A stretch of DNA of 64,000 nt from contig CALCQO010000018.1 of the NCBI GenBank assembly GCA_937894675.1, positions 1-64,000 of the forward strand. The letters run 5' to 3'. The notes under the pieces were generated by a model that saw nothing but the letters and a program-made list of their open reading frames with translations, was not told the origin of the DNA and made no database searches. The stretch comes from an uncultured Clostridia bacterium. GTDB lineage: Bacteria; Bacillota; Clostridia; Christensenellales; Aristaeellaceae. The translations under genes and the position numbers were made by a program. Below are positions 33,713-42,067 of the stretch, piece by piece (positions within the stretch are counted from its first letter, which is position 1; each line of letters opens with the position of its first letter).

Positions 33713-33808
33713 GGTAACCTCCTATTTATTTCGAGCCAAACCAAGGGCTGTGTTTTTTACTGATTTTGTAGTCAAATGATAAGAAACAGGGGGCTATAAC
33801 GAAATCTT

Positions 33809-35050
33809 TCATTTATTATAATCAGGCGTTCCCAATTCTTTGACAATCTTCTCAATAGCGGCAAAGAGATTATCAAAGTCCTTTTCATTGTTATAGTATT
33901 GGCATGATACTCTGAAGCCGCCTACATTATCTGTGAAGCGCTGGGCGATGAAGATGCGCTGTGCGTGCAGCCTTCTAAGAATGGTTCTATCTTTTTCTAA
34001 ATCCTGATACATCCGGAAGATGACGATGCCCGCTTTGTTTTCCCGCTCATTATGGGTGATGGGGGTACCGCCAATTCTTTCGATACCTGCGATACAATAA
34101 TCGGACAAATCCAATACACGTTTTTCAATGTTATCGATACCGATTTCATTAACCAAACCAAGGGATTCGCCCAGCGAGATAGCGCCTACATAGTTTGTGG
34201 TGCCGCCGATTTCAAAACGTCGGGCGGTGGGAACGAATGTCCAATCATTTGTGGAAGGTGCCGAGGGATTTTCCCAATATGCACCCCAACCGCCCTCTGG
34301 CTCTGTGGTGTTCAGATATCCCCAGAAGACAGGGTTGATTTTGGGCAGGAGTTCCTTGTTGATATACATGATGCCGGTTCCATAGGGAGAGTTCAGCCAC
34401 TTGTGGCCGCCTGCTGTCAGGATATCCACATGGAATTCCTTGGTGTTCAGATTACGGACGCCTACTTCCTGCACGCCATCAATGACAAGATAGATACCTT
34501 TTTCTTTACACCAATTGCCTAATTCTTTCAGGTCTAGTTTCCATCCGCTGCACCAGGCAACACTGGTGGTAACAATCATTTTTGTGTTTTCGTCGGCATA
34601 CTGCTTGAAAACATCAACTGTAAATCTATTTTCAGGGGCTGATGCGACTCTGATTTCAATATCCTTTTCGTTGCGCATCACACACCAGGGCAAAGCCACT
34701 TGGATGAATTCCAAGTTGGTGGTAATGATGTTATCCCCATCCTTCAGAGGCAGAGATGTCGCAGCGATATTCAACCCATGGGAGGTACTTTCTACTAATG
34801 CGATTTCTTCAATATCTGCGTTGAGAAGTTTTGCGGCTTCCTTATAGGCTTTGCCCCGCATGCCATCCATCGCGATATGGTGGGCGCTGGAGTTAGCCTC
34901 ATCATTGCGGCCGGACATCTCTGCAAAATCTTTAATGGCATCGATGGCTCGGCGTGGAGTCAGGCTGACGCAGGCTGCGTCTAGAAAGGTCATGTTGCTG
35001 TCAAGAGCGGGAAACTCTTTGGTGCGGATTTTATTCCAGTTGATAGACAT
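33809..35050 (-). CDS. Class V aminotransferase-fold PLP enzyme
   Basis: A 413-residue fold-type I PLP enzyme of the cysteine desulfurase / isopenicillin N epimerase group. Cofactor marks: STSHGLNIAATSL (phosphate loop), VAWCSGWKLDLKELG, LVIDGVQEVGV (PLP-ring Asp) and the catalytic lysine in LTAGGHKWLNSPYGTG. It lacks the conserved cysteine loop of true IscS, so beta-elimination, epimerisation or transamination is more likely than sulfur transfer. Promoter-proximal gene of the catabolic cluster after the Crp/Fnr regulator; GAGGAGG precedes ATG 35050. Substrate unknown. Confidence 0.85.
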   Translation of the reverse strand: MSINWNKIRTKEFPALDSNMTFLDAACVSLTPRRAIDAIKDFAEMSGRNDEANSSAHHIAMDGMRGKAYKEAAKLLNADIEEIALVESTSHGLNIAATSLPLKDGDNIITTNLEFIQVALPWCVMRNEKDIEIRVASAPENRFTVDVFKQYADENTKMIVTTSVAWCSGWKLDLKELGNWCKEKGIYLVIDGVQEVGVRNLNTKEFHVDILTAGGHKWLNSPYGTGIMYINKELLPKINPVFWGYLNTTEPEGGWGAYWENPSAPSTNDWTFVPTARRFEIGGTTNYVGAISLGESLGLVNEIGIDNIEKRVLDLSDYCIAGIERIGGTPITHNERENKAGIVIFRMYQDLEKDRTILRRLHAQRIFIAQRFTDNVGGFRVSCQYYNNEKDFDNLFAAIEKIVKELGTPDYNK

Positions 35051-35120
35051 AGATTAGTCCTCCTCATATGTAGTTTGGTAGCTGGATGGACAAAGCGTAC
35101 ATCACAGTGCACCGAAAATC

Positions 35121-35136
35121 TGTAAAACAGACTACA
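35121..35136. promoter_or_regulatory. Possible Crp/Fnr-type operator
   Basis: TGTA-N8-TACA dyad in the 119-bp gap between the regulator and the PLP-enzyme gene, about 70 bp before the latter. Size fits a Crp/Fnr site, but the arms are short. Confidence 0.3.
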
Positions 35137-35169
35137 AATGGGGAGGATTACTGAAAATTTTTGGTTCTG

Positions 35170-35862
35170 TTAGAGAATATACTCGTTTAAACCTGTGAGA
35201 CTGTAAATGTAGAATTGCCCATCCTCTTTGCCCAATACACCTGATTTCATGAAGTCACTGATAATATTGGATACAGTAACCCGGCTTAAATTGGTAATAC
35301 TGGCTACGTTTTCGTGGGTGAATCGAATGTTGATCCGCACTTGGTTTGAGGAGATTCGCTCGCCATGGGCATTGGCGATATATCGGAGGTAAGTTGCGAC
35401 AAGCGTAGTGGCATTTTTCATTACCAGGTTATCAATCACCTGCGTGCTGGCCTGCAGTTTTCTAGCCATGGATAAGGAAAGAAACTTATGAAACTCTGGC
35501 TCTTTTTCAAGCAACCGATCCAACGAATGGTAAGAGATTCGGCATATTTGGCTATCTACAATGGCCTCTGCACTGGTATCGTGCGGGAGACCATCCAAGT
35601 ATGCCCTCTCTCCAAATAAGCCTCCGGGCTTGATGATAAAAACATGGAAAGTTCTCCCTTCGGAGGAATTGAGAGTTAGGCGTACCCTACCGGATTTGAC
35701 CAAATAAACAAATCCAGTACTTTCGCCTTGATGGTAGACAACGCTGTCCCTTGAGTAAAGCTCTTGTATGCCTCCGCAAGTGGCGCACAGATGGGTAATG
35801 CTGGGCGTATGTTCACCTTCAATCCAGGGGGACGAAAGGTCCTGTTGATAGAACAAGGGCAT
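35170..35862 (-). CDS. Crp/Fnr family transcriptional regulator
   Basis: A 230-residue regulator. Cyclic-nucleotide-binding-like beta-barrel (about 25-130: VVYHQGESTGFVYLVKSGRVRLTL, PGGLFGERAYLDGLPHDTSAEAI), dimer helix, and C-terminal winged helix (about 180-225: RFTHENVASITNLSRVTVSNIISDFMKSGVL). Three N-terminal cysteines sit near residue 23-26 (HLCATCGG), possibly a redox site but too few to call an Fnr cluster. The start is ATG 35862, with AAAGGAGG upstream, not the earlier frame start at 35901. Own promoter at 35980-36007; probably controls the cluster that follows. Confidence 0.88.
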   Translation of the reverse strand: MPLFYQQDLSSPWIEGEHTPSITHLCATCGGIQELYSRDSVVYHQGESTGFVYLVKSGRVRLTLNSSEGRTFHVFIIKPGGLFGERAYLDGLPHDTSAEAIVDSQICRISYHSLDRLLEKEPEFHKFLSLSMARKLQASTQVIDNLVMKNATTLVATYLRYIANAHGERISSNQVRINIRFTHENVASITNLSRVTVSNIISDFMKSGVLGKEDGQFYIYSLTGLNEYIL

Positions 35863-35979
35863 TTGAAACCTCCTTTTTTCAAGGCAGTAGCACGGACTCA
35901 TATTGTTGGCAAATCTTCTTCCGCGTAAGCGTGTGAAGATTGTTGTTCAGGATGCCAATATACACATTCAGACAGGTTG

Positions 35980-36007
35980 ATTATATGAAATATTAGATAT
36001 AAGTCAA
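35980..36007 (-). promoter_or_regulatory. Promoter of the Crp/Fnr gene
   Basis: Minus strand TTGACT (36007-36002), 16-bp spacer, TATAAT (35985-35980), then an AT-rich leader of about 110 bases before the start codon. Confidence 0.7.
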
Positions 36008-36089
36008 CCTGCTTCTTCGCGTTCTTTTACAACTCCGTTACACCCCGCTCCCCGAGACCCATGCTACAATGGAAAAAAGGAGGGGTTCC

Positions 36090-36752
36090 ATGGCGAATAT
36101 ATTGGCGGCGGATGACGAGCAGAGCATTTTGCGGATGCTGGAGATGCACCTGAGCCTGGCGGGGCATGTCTGTTTCCCGGCGAAGGATGCGGTGATGGCG
36201 CGGGATATTCTCGCCAGGGAAACCATAGAGGTGGCTCTTCTGGACATCATGATGCCGGGGGAGGATGGGTTTTCTTTGGCGGAGGCCTTTATCAGGCGGG
36301 ATATTCCCGTCTTGTTTCTGACGGCTAAAACCGCCGTGACCGACCGGGTGAAAGGCCTGCGGCTGGGGGCGGATGACTATATCCTCAAACCCTTTGAGCC
36401 GGCGGAGCTGCTGGCCCGCATCGAGGCCATCCTGCGCAGGGTACGCAAAGGGGAAGCCCCTTATGAGGATACCCGGCTGCAGGTAGACTACCAGGCCCGC
36501 CGCGCGCTGCTGCGGGGGGAGGAAGTCGCCCTGACGGCGCTGGAGTTTGATTTGCTGGCCCTGTTAACCAAGGAGGCGGGCCATGCCGTCAGCCGGGAAA
36601 CGCTGCTGCACAAGGTGTGGGGGTATACCTACATCGGTGAAACCCGCACGGTGGATGCCCATGTGCAGCGCCTGCGCGCCAAGATTGGCGCTGACGCGGT
36701 GGAAACGGTGTATAAATACGGCTACCGCTATCAGAAAGCGAAGGAAGTATGA
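36090..36752 (+). CDS. OmpR/PhoB family response regulator
   Basis: A 220-residue DNA-binding regulator. Receiver domain (about 1-115) with acidic pocket DDE at 8-10, phosphoacceptor Asp52 in LLDIMMPGEDG, and Lys in LKPF; winged-helix output domain (about 125-218: GEEVALTALEFDLLALLTKEAGHAVSRETLLHKVWGY, ETRTVDAHVQRLRAKIG). Start ATG 36090 has AAAGGAGGGG upstream. Overlaps the kinase gene (ATGA). A TACAAT at 36065 could be its -10. Confidence 0.93.
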   Translation: MANILAADDEQSILRMLEMHLSLAGHVCFPAKDAVMARDILARETIEVALLDIMMPGEDGFSLAEAFIRRDIPVLFLTAKTAVTDRVKGLRLGADDYILKPFEPAELLARIEAILRRVRKGEAPYEDTRLQVDYQARRALLRGEEVALTALEFDLLALLTKEAGHAVSRETLLHKVWGYTYIGETRTVDAHVQRLRAKIGADAVETVYKYGYRYQKAKEV

Positions 36753-38140
36753 AAAAACGGCTGACTTTGCTGATGGTGCTGGTATTCGTGCCCCTGGTGC
36801 TGCTGATTACCATGCTGTCCGCCCAGCGAGCCTTCCGGCTGTCTCTAGCCCAGGAAACCCAGCGCGCCCAGGTGTCCGAAGGCCTCATCGCCCAGGAACT
36901 GCGCCGGGTGCTGGCGGGCAAGGAGTATCAGGACACCCTCAGCCTGACCCGGCAATATCAAGAGAGGTATATATCCCAGGGCATCCGCCTGGCCTTTGTG
37001 CATAATGGCGCGCCGCTGCACGATTTTGCTTTGCCTCAGGAGAGTTACCAGGGCTTGCTGAACGGGCAGCGGGCGGCGCTGCTGGATACCCTGTCTGCCC
37101 CGCCTGTGTACGCCATCGGCGATCCGTTAACCGCCCAAACCACCCTGCTGTATTTGCAGGATGTCAGCGATGTATACGCCCTGCGGGCCAAGCTGCATCA
37201 GGAGGCCTTGGGCTATGCCCTGCTGGGCGCCTTAGCGGTGGGCATGTTGGCGCTGCTGCTTAGCCATGGCTTAACCCGGCCGCTGAACCAACTGACCAGG
37301 GCGGCCCAAGGCCTGGCCAGGGGCGAAGGGGGAGAAGCGCCCCTGCCCACCAAGCGCCAGGATGAGGTGGGGGAATTAGCCCGAACCTTTCAGGGGATGC
37401 AGGATGCGGTACAAACCCGGGAGCAGGCCTTGCAGGAGGAGGCAGCCCAGCGCCAGCACCTGCTGGACGCCCTTGCCCACGAGATGCGCACCCCCCTGTG
37501 CAGCCTGCTGGGCAATGCCCGGCTGCTGGAGGGGGAGAAACTGAGCGCTGCCCAGCGTTCTCAGGTGGCGGGGGATATGGCGGCGGAAATCAAACGCCTG
37601 GCAGATATGGATCAGCAGCTGCTGAAATTGACCACGCTGCCCCAGGAAGAGCTGGAGATAGAAGAAATCGACATCAAAGCCCTGCTGCACCGCTCAGCGG
37701 CGCGCTTTGCCGCCCGTTTTCCCCATAACCCCCTGTTGGTGGATGGGCCGGATGTTTGCCTGCGGGGGGATGAAGCCTTGCTGAGCCTGTTGGCGGACAA
37801 TTTGCTTCATAACGCCCTTCGGGCCAGCGGCCTAGGGCAGTCCGTTATTCTACAGGCGATAGAAAATGGCTTTAGCGTAATTGATGAAGGCCACGGCATG
37901 GATGCGGGGCAGCTGCGCAGGGCAACCGAGCCCTTCTATAAAGGGGATGTATCCCGGGCGACGGGGGGCACCGGCCTGGGGCTAAGCCTGTGCCGGCAAA
38001 TCGCTACCCTCCACGGCGGTGCGTTGTCGCTGCAATCAACCCCCATGCAGGGTACTACCGTTACCGTTTCGTTACATCCCGGCGGATACTTTGTAACACC
38101 CCCTAGGCTATCATCCAATCAGGAGGTGAATAAACCATGA
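36749..38140 (+). CDS. Sensor histidine kinase
   Basis: A 463-residue membrane kinase. Two membrane helices (about 5-24 and 150-172) flank an extracytoplasmic sensor of about 125 residues; then HAMP (about 175-225: GLTRPLNQLTRAAQGLARGEG), the H-box LAHEMRTPLCSLLG (phospho-His about 248), and the catalytic domain with N-box DNLLHNALRAS, G1 VIDEGHGMD and G2 GGTGLGLSL. The HAMP-to-H-box segment is regular. Coupled by ATGA to the regulator before it and to a secreted protein after it. Confidence 0.93.
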   Translation: MKKRLTLLMVLVFVPLVLLITMLSAQRAFRLSLAQETQRAQVSEGLIAQELRRVLAGKEYQDTLSLTRQYQERYISQGIRLAFVHNGAPLHDFALPQESYQGLLNGQRAALLDTLSAPPVYAIGDPLTAQTTLLYLQDVSDVYALRAKLHQEALGYALLGALAVGMLALLLSHGLTRPLNQLTRAAQGLARGEGGEAPLPTKRQDEVGELARTFQGMQDAVQTREQALQEEAAQRQHLLDALAHEMRTPLCSLLGNARLLEGEKLSAAQRSQVAGDMAAEIKRLADMDQQLLKLTTLPQEELEIEEIDIKALLHRSAARFAARFPHNPLLVDGPDVCLRGDEALLSLLADNLLHNALRASGLGQSVILQAIENGFSVIDEGHGMDAGQLRRATEPFYKGDVSRATGGTGLGLSLCRQIATLHGGALSLQSTPMQGTTVTVSLHPGGYFVTPPRLSSNQEVNKP

Positions 38141-39447
38141 AAAAAACCATGTGGATCTGTTGGCTGTTGCTTCTTTGCCTGGCGCTGCCAGCTCTGGCCG
38201 TCCAGGAGAATGTGGTGGTGCCCTTGCCCACTGTGGAGCCCCTGAAGGAGCTGAAGCCCCAGACGACCTCCTCCCCCTATTCGGTGGAGAGGATGGCCAG
38301 CTACTACGGGGTGGAGCAGGAGGGCAGCCCCACCCAGTGGCAGACATACCAAAGCCCCTGGATGACTCCGGAAGAAATCCTGCACTTAGAGGAATCCCAA
38401 AGGCAATACGATGCAGGCAAGCGCCCCGAGGGCAGCGCTCTGGAAAAGACGGAAGGTGTGCAGGTGGGGGTATACGCCTTGCGGCCGGAAGACTACGAAG
38501 GGCAGCAGGTATACACTCTGCTGCCGGGACGGGAGCTGACGGGCAACGAGCTGCTGCAGCTGATAGACGCCTACACCCAACTGGGGCTGACCTTTACCCC
38601 GGAGAATCTTAGCTTCCGCAACTGCGCCCGGGGCGGCGGCGTGGAGGCCAGCCGCTTCTGGCAGGAGGATGAGCGTCAGCGGCGTGCCATTCTAACAGAC
38701 CTGTACCGCCGCCAGGGAACGCGCCCGGACACGCCCTTCACCCCCCACCCCGGGGATGACGGCATGGGCAGCGTTTCTCTGCTTGCCGAGGATTATTCCG
38801 GGCTGGAGGACTTCGGTTTCTACCCCTACCGGCAAATGACGGACGAGGAGCTGCTGCGCCTGATTGATTACTGGGAAGAAGGGGAAACAGTGGAACCCAC
38901 CCAGTACGCCGCCAATGAAAAACGAACCCGGCAGGAGCTTACGCGCCTGTTCAACGCTCCTTTTTCCCTGGAAAGGGCCAGCGAAGGGACGGGGATAGCC
39001 AGCCAGAACACTATTTATCTGGAAAGTATCCCCGTATATAATGCCTGGTTTACCTCAGCTACGGGTGAGGACAACTATTTCGCCATGCTGGACCCAGCCA
39101 CAGACCGCGTCGTGTTCGCCTGGCCGCAGTTCAGCGTGAAACACTTGAAATACTCGGATTTGCACCTGGATCCCTACGACCAGAAGTGGCAGGATATTGC
39201 CCAGGCATACATAGAAGGCATACGCCAGGACGGCGTGCAGATTGCCTCCATCCAGTCCCGGGGGGAAGTAGCCATGCAAAATATTGGCTTTGGCGCTGGC
39301 TTTGCCATCACCATGGAGGATAACAGCTACTACGATGTAACCGTAGCTTACCAGACGGAGAGGGTAGAGGGCGGGGTGATGTACCTGATGCAGCCGCCCC
39401 GGCCTGAAACGTACGAAACCATGTATGGAGAGGGGGAAAACGGATGA
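38137..39447 (+). CDS. Secreted protein of unknown function in the two-component operon
   Basis: A 436-residue exported protein; signal peptide KKTMWICWLLLLCLALPALA. It overlaps the kinase gene by four bases. Two internally similar units are visible: YALRPEDYEG...LTGNELLQLIDAY (about 113-150) and SLLAEDYSGLEDF...MTDEELLRLIDYW (about 212-250), so part of the protein is duplicated. The last third (FAMLDPATDRVVFAWPQFSVKHL, NSYYDVTVAYQTERVEGGVMYLM) looks like a beta domain of the PepSY type. No family recognised. Likely a kinase modulator or a sensor for an outside signal, judged from coupling. Confidence 0.82.
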   Translation: MKKTMWICWLLLLCLALPALAVQENVVVPLPTVEPLKELKPQTTSSPYSVERMASYYGVEQEGSPTQWQTYQSPWMTPEEILHLEESQRQYDAGKRPEGSALEKTEGVQVGVYALRPEDYEGQQVYTLLPGRELTGNELLQLIDAYTQLGLTFTPENLSFRNCARGGGVEASRFWQEDERQRRAILTDLYRRQGTRPDTPFTPHPGDDGMGSVSLLAEDYSGLEDFGFYPYRQMTDEELLRLIDYWEEGETVEPTQYAANEKRTRQELTRLFNAPFSLERASEGTGIASQNTIYLESIPVYNAWFTSATGEDNYFAMLDPATDRVVFAWPQFSVKHLKYSDLHLDPYDQKWQDIAQAYIEGIRQDGVQIASIQSRGEVAMQNIGFGAGFAITMEDNSYYDVTVAYQTERVEGGVMYLMQPPRPETYETMYGEGENG

Positions 39448-40250
39448 AACGTTTGCTGATATTTGCCCTGCTGTGCTGCCTGCTGGCGGGTACAGCCCTT
39501 GCCCAAAGCTTGGACATATACACCCTAAGCCCCGCTGCCATCAACGAGGAAGGATTGCAGGAAGTGACCTTTGGCGAGGAAAAAAACAAAGCCCAGGCGG
39601 ATAAGAGCCGGGACTATCTGTTTGTGACGCTGAACAATGATGGCCCGCCCTTTTGCGGGTACGACCCCATCCATTATGCCCCCAAGAGCGATGTTTCCAT
39701 CATGCGCCTGTGCAGTCAGAAACAGCCTCACGAAGAGGGCATCTACGAAAATGTGGAGCCTTCGGGGGTCGCCCGCACTGCCATCACCCGGGAAGATGCC
39801 CTGAACACCGCCCGGGTCACTATGGAAAAGCTGGGCATCCAGGATTATGTGCTGCAAAGCGTGGTGGCCTACGGCAAACTGCCCTTCACCGCCCCCAGCT
39901 ACAAGGTATCCTTCGGCCAAGCCATCGGCGGCCTGCCCGTCTACTGGGCAGCCCCGTCCGAGGGCATGGAGCAAACCAACCACGACAGCAACCGGGCCCA
40001 GATTGTGGTGGGGGACTGCGGCTTGTATTCCCTGCAGATGATGTGGAGCGATATGACCCCCCAGGGCACTCCCAAGCCGGCGCTGCCCCTGGAGGAAGCT
40101 CTTGCAGCATTTGCCGCCCTGGGCATTCCGGCTGATACCTTAGAACTGTGTTACCTGCTGCGCCCTGAAAACGGCCAGCATACCGCTACCCCCGCCTGGC
40201 GATGGCAGAATAGCTTCCTCCATGCCATAACCGGGGAATGGATGCAGTAG
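39444..40250 (+). CDS. Second secreted protein of the two-component operon
   Basis: A 268-residue exported protein; signal peptide KRLLIFALLCCLLAGTALA. It overlaps the previous gene by four bases (ATGA). Mature part has ITREDALNTARVTMEKLGIQDYVL, a PepSY/YycI-like helix-strand start, and ends with TPAWRWQNSFLHAITGEWMQ. That ending is common in YycH/YycI-like and PepSY-type modulators of histidine kinases. It probably forms a complex with the preceding secreted protein and the sensor; inferred from gene order, not shown. Confidence 0.82.
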   Translation: MKRLLIFALLCCLLAGTALAQSLDIYTLSPAAINEEGLQEVTFGEEKNKAQADKSRDYLFVTLNNDGPPFCGYDPIHYAPKSDVSIMRLCSQKQPHEEGIYENVEPSGVARTAITREDALNTARVTMEKLGIQDYVLQSVVAYGKLPFTAPSYKVSFGQAIGGLPVYWAAPSEGMEQTNHDSNRAQIVVGDCGLYSLQMMWSDMTPQGTPKPALPLEEALAAFAALGIPADTLELCYLLRPENGQHTATPAWRWQNSFLHAITGEWMQ

Positions 40251-40295
40251 GATAAACAGTTCCCTAAATAATCAATACAGGTAATTTACCGACAG

Positions 40296-40330
40296 CCAAG
40301 CCCCGTCATCAGGCGGGGCTTGGTTATGCC
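40296..40330 (+). terminator. Terminator after two-component operon
   Basis: Perfect 10-bp stem CCAAGCCCCG / CGGGGCTTGG with an 8-base loop; the following T-run is short. Confidence 0.7.
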
Positions 40331-40379
40331 TAAAGAATCCTATGGAAAGTGCAGCATAAGCAGTTTCGCCAAACTCGGG

Positions 40380-40408
40380 TTGTCATTCAATTCCCCTTGG
40401 GCTATAAT
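40380..40408 (+). promoter_or_regulatory. Promoter of glycerate kinase
   Basis: TTGTCA (40380-40385), 17-bp spacer, TATAAT (40403-40408). Confidence 0.7.
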
Positions 40409-40484
40409 TATCTAAACTGGAAATGGGAAACGCTTTAAATTATTAGCAGGCGTGGCGAAAGCAAAAGCCTGAGAAGGAGCAATC

Positions 40485-41720
40485 ATGTCACTGCTCACAG
40501 ACGCGCAAACCATCATGCAAAACGCCCTGAAGGCGGCGCAGCCCGACGAGGCGGTGCGCAAAGCCCTGGGGGAGATTGATTTATCCGGCAAGCGCCGGGT
40601 GCTGCTTGTGGCGGTGGGCAAAGCCGCCTGGCAGATGAGCAAGGCGGCTTTGGTCTTGCTGGGCAAGCGGGTGGACGGGGGCGTGGTCATCACCAAGCAC
40701 GGCCACAGCATGGGCCCGCTATCGCCCCTGCAGGTGTTTGAGGCCGGCCACCCTGTGCCCGATGAGGATACTCTGGCTGCCACCCGGGCGGCCCTTCGCC
40801 TGGTGGAGGGGGTCACGGAGGAGGACGCCGTGCTGCTGCTGGTGTCCGGTGGCGGCAGCGCCTTGTTTGAAGATGCCAAGGTGCCCCTGGACGCGTTGCA
40901 GGACATTACCCGGCAGATGCTGGCGGCAGGGTGCGACATTGTGGAAATCAACACCGTGCGCAAGCGCCTGTCCAATGTGAAGGGCGGCCGCTTCGCCCTG
41001 CGCTGCGCCCCCGCCCATGTATACGCCATCATCCTCAGCGACATCATCGGCGATCCCCTGGATATGATTGCTTCGGGCCCTGCCTACCCCGACTCCTCCA
41101 CCAGGGAGGACGCTCTGCGCATCGTGGAGCGCTACCACCTGCAGCTGCCCCAGCAGGCCTTGGACGCCCTTGAGGAAGAAACTCCCAAGGAACTGCCCAA
41201 TGTTACCAGCATGGTGACGGGCTCGGTCACCCAGCTGTGCCTGTCCGCCGCGGAAACTGCCCGGCAGCTGGGCTATACCCCCCACATCCTCACCGCGTCT
41301 TTGCGCTGCCAGGCCCGGGAGGCGGGCAGCTTCCTTGCCTCCATGGCGGAATACCATCAGGATTCCCCCCACTCGCTGGCCTACATCCTGGGGGGCGAAA
41401 CAGTGGTGCAATTGAAGGGCAAGGGCAAAGGCGGCCGCAACCAGGAGATTGCGCTGAGCGCTGTGCCTATTTTGGCTTCCTGCCGGAATACCTGCATCTT
41501 TTCCCTGGGCTCTGACGGCACCGACGGCCCCACCGACGCCGCCGGCGGCTACGCGGATGAACATACCCAGCGAAAAATGAAAGAGGCGGGGGTGGATCCC
41601 CTGGTCGCCCTGGAAGACAACGACGCCTACCCCGCCCTGCGACAGGTAGACGGCCTTATCATGACCGGCCCCACCGGCACCAATGTGAACGATTTGACGG
41701 TGCTGCTGATCAAGCGGTAA
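40485..41720 (+). CDS. Glycerate 2-kinase (MOFRL family)
   Basis: A 411-residue class II glycerate kinase that phosphorylates D-glycerate to 2-phosphoglycerate. Family marks: LLVAVGKAAWQM, VLLLVSGGGSALFEDAKVPL, INTVRKRLSNVKGGRFA and SDIIGDPLDMIASGPAYPD in the first domain, ILGGETVVQLKGKGKGGRNQEIAL and SLGSDGTDGPTDAAGGYAD in the MOFRL domain. ATG 40485 has GAGAAGGAG upstream. Single-gene unit with own promoter and terminator. Members in tartrate degradation have been called TtuD/hydroxypyruvate reductase, but the kinase call fits the motifs better. Confidence 0.9.
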   Translation: MSLLTDAQTIMQNALKAAQPDEAVRKALGEIDLSGKRRVLLVAVGKAAWQMSKAALVLLGKRVDGGVVITKHGHSMGPLSPLQVFEAGHPVPDEDTLAATRAALRLVEGVTEEDAVLLLVSGGGSALFEDAKVPLDALQDITRQMLAAGCDIVEINTVRKRLSNVKGGRFALRCAPAHVYAIILSDIIGDPLDMIASGPAYPDSSTREDALRIVERYHLQLPQQALDALEEETPKELPNVTSMVTGSVTQLCLSAAETARQLGYTPHILTASLRCQAREAGSFLASMAEYHQDSPHSLAYILGGETVVQLKGKGKGGRNQEIALSAVPILASCRNTCIFSLGSDGTDGPTDAAGGYADEHTQRKMKEAGVDPLVALEDNDAYPALRQVDGLIMTGPTGTNVNDLTVLLIKR

Positions 41721-41769
41721 CGCTGCCCTTTACCGCGTCAGGCAGGGAACTGAATACCTTACCATCCCT

Positions 41770-41804
41770 CAAACACCCGTCCTTTCTGGGCGGGTGTTTG
41801 TTGT
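41770..41804 (+). terminator. Terminator after glycerate kinase
   Basis: Perfect 10-bp stem CAAACACCCG / CGGGTGTTTG with an 11-base loop. In the 347-bp gap up to 42067 I see only this, a promoter near 41953-41979 and AT-rich text; no gene. Confidence 0.75.
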
Positions 41805-41952
41805 GCTGAACTACCACATTGCTTCTTGGGCGGCAAGGGCTTACGCGGCATACCATCGACAAAATTCTCTACAGAATATCAATTTCTGTCTGAAGTGTCC
41901 TACAAATCAGGCGAAAATCTTTGTAAAATCAACAGAAAGTGGGGATTATGTC

Positions 41953-41979
41953 TTGAAAACATACCGTATCAGGTATAAT
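41953..41979 (+). promoter_or_regulatory. Promoter of the large surface protein
   Basis: TTGAAA (41953-41958) and a consensus TATAAT (41974-41979), but with a 15-bp spacer; GTCTTG (41950-41955) is an alternative -35 at 18 bp. About 90 bp of leader before the start codon. Confidence 0.5.
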
Positions 41980-42067
41980 TACATTGTATAACTATGCTGT
42001 TGCCCTGTTGAACGTGTTGCGCAGAGGATCGCCGACCGCCCCCGTGAACCCGCGCGGAGGAGAAAGC

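Noticed and set aside
33809..35050. Calling the class V PLP enzyme a cysteine desulfurase
   Set aside because: The conserved catalytic cysteine loop of IscS/SufS is not recognisable and the neighbours are amino-acid catabolic, not iron-sulfur assembly genes.
35170..35862. Calling the Crp/Fnr protein an oxygen-sensing Fnr
   Set aside because: Only two clustered cysteines (CATC) plus a distant one are seen near the N-terminus; not enough for the four-Cys iron-sulfur site.
41984..42067. Earlier start of the giant surface protein
   Set aside because: It would begin inside the promoter leader without a ribosome binding site and put 28 residues before the signal peptide; ATG 42068 follows CGGAGGAG.
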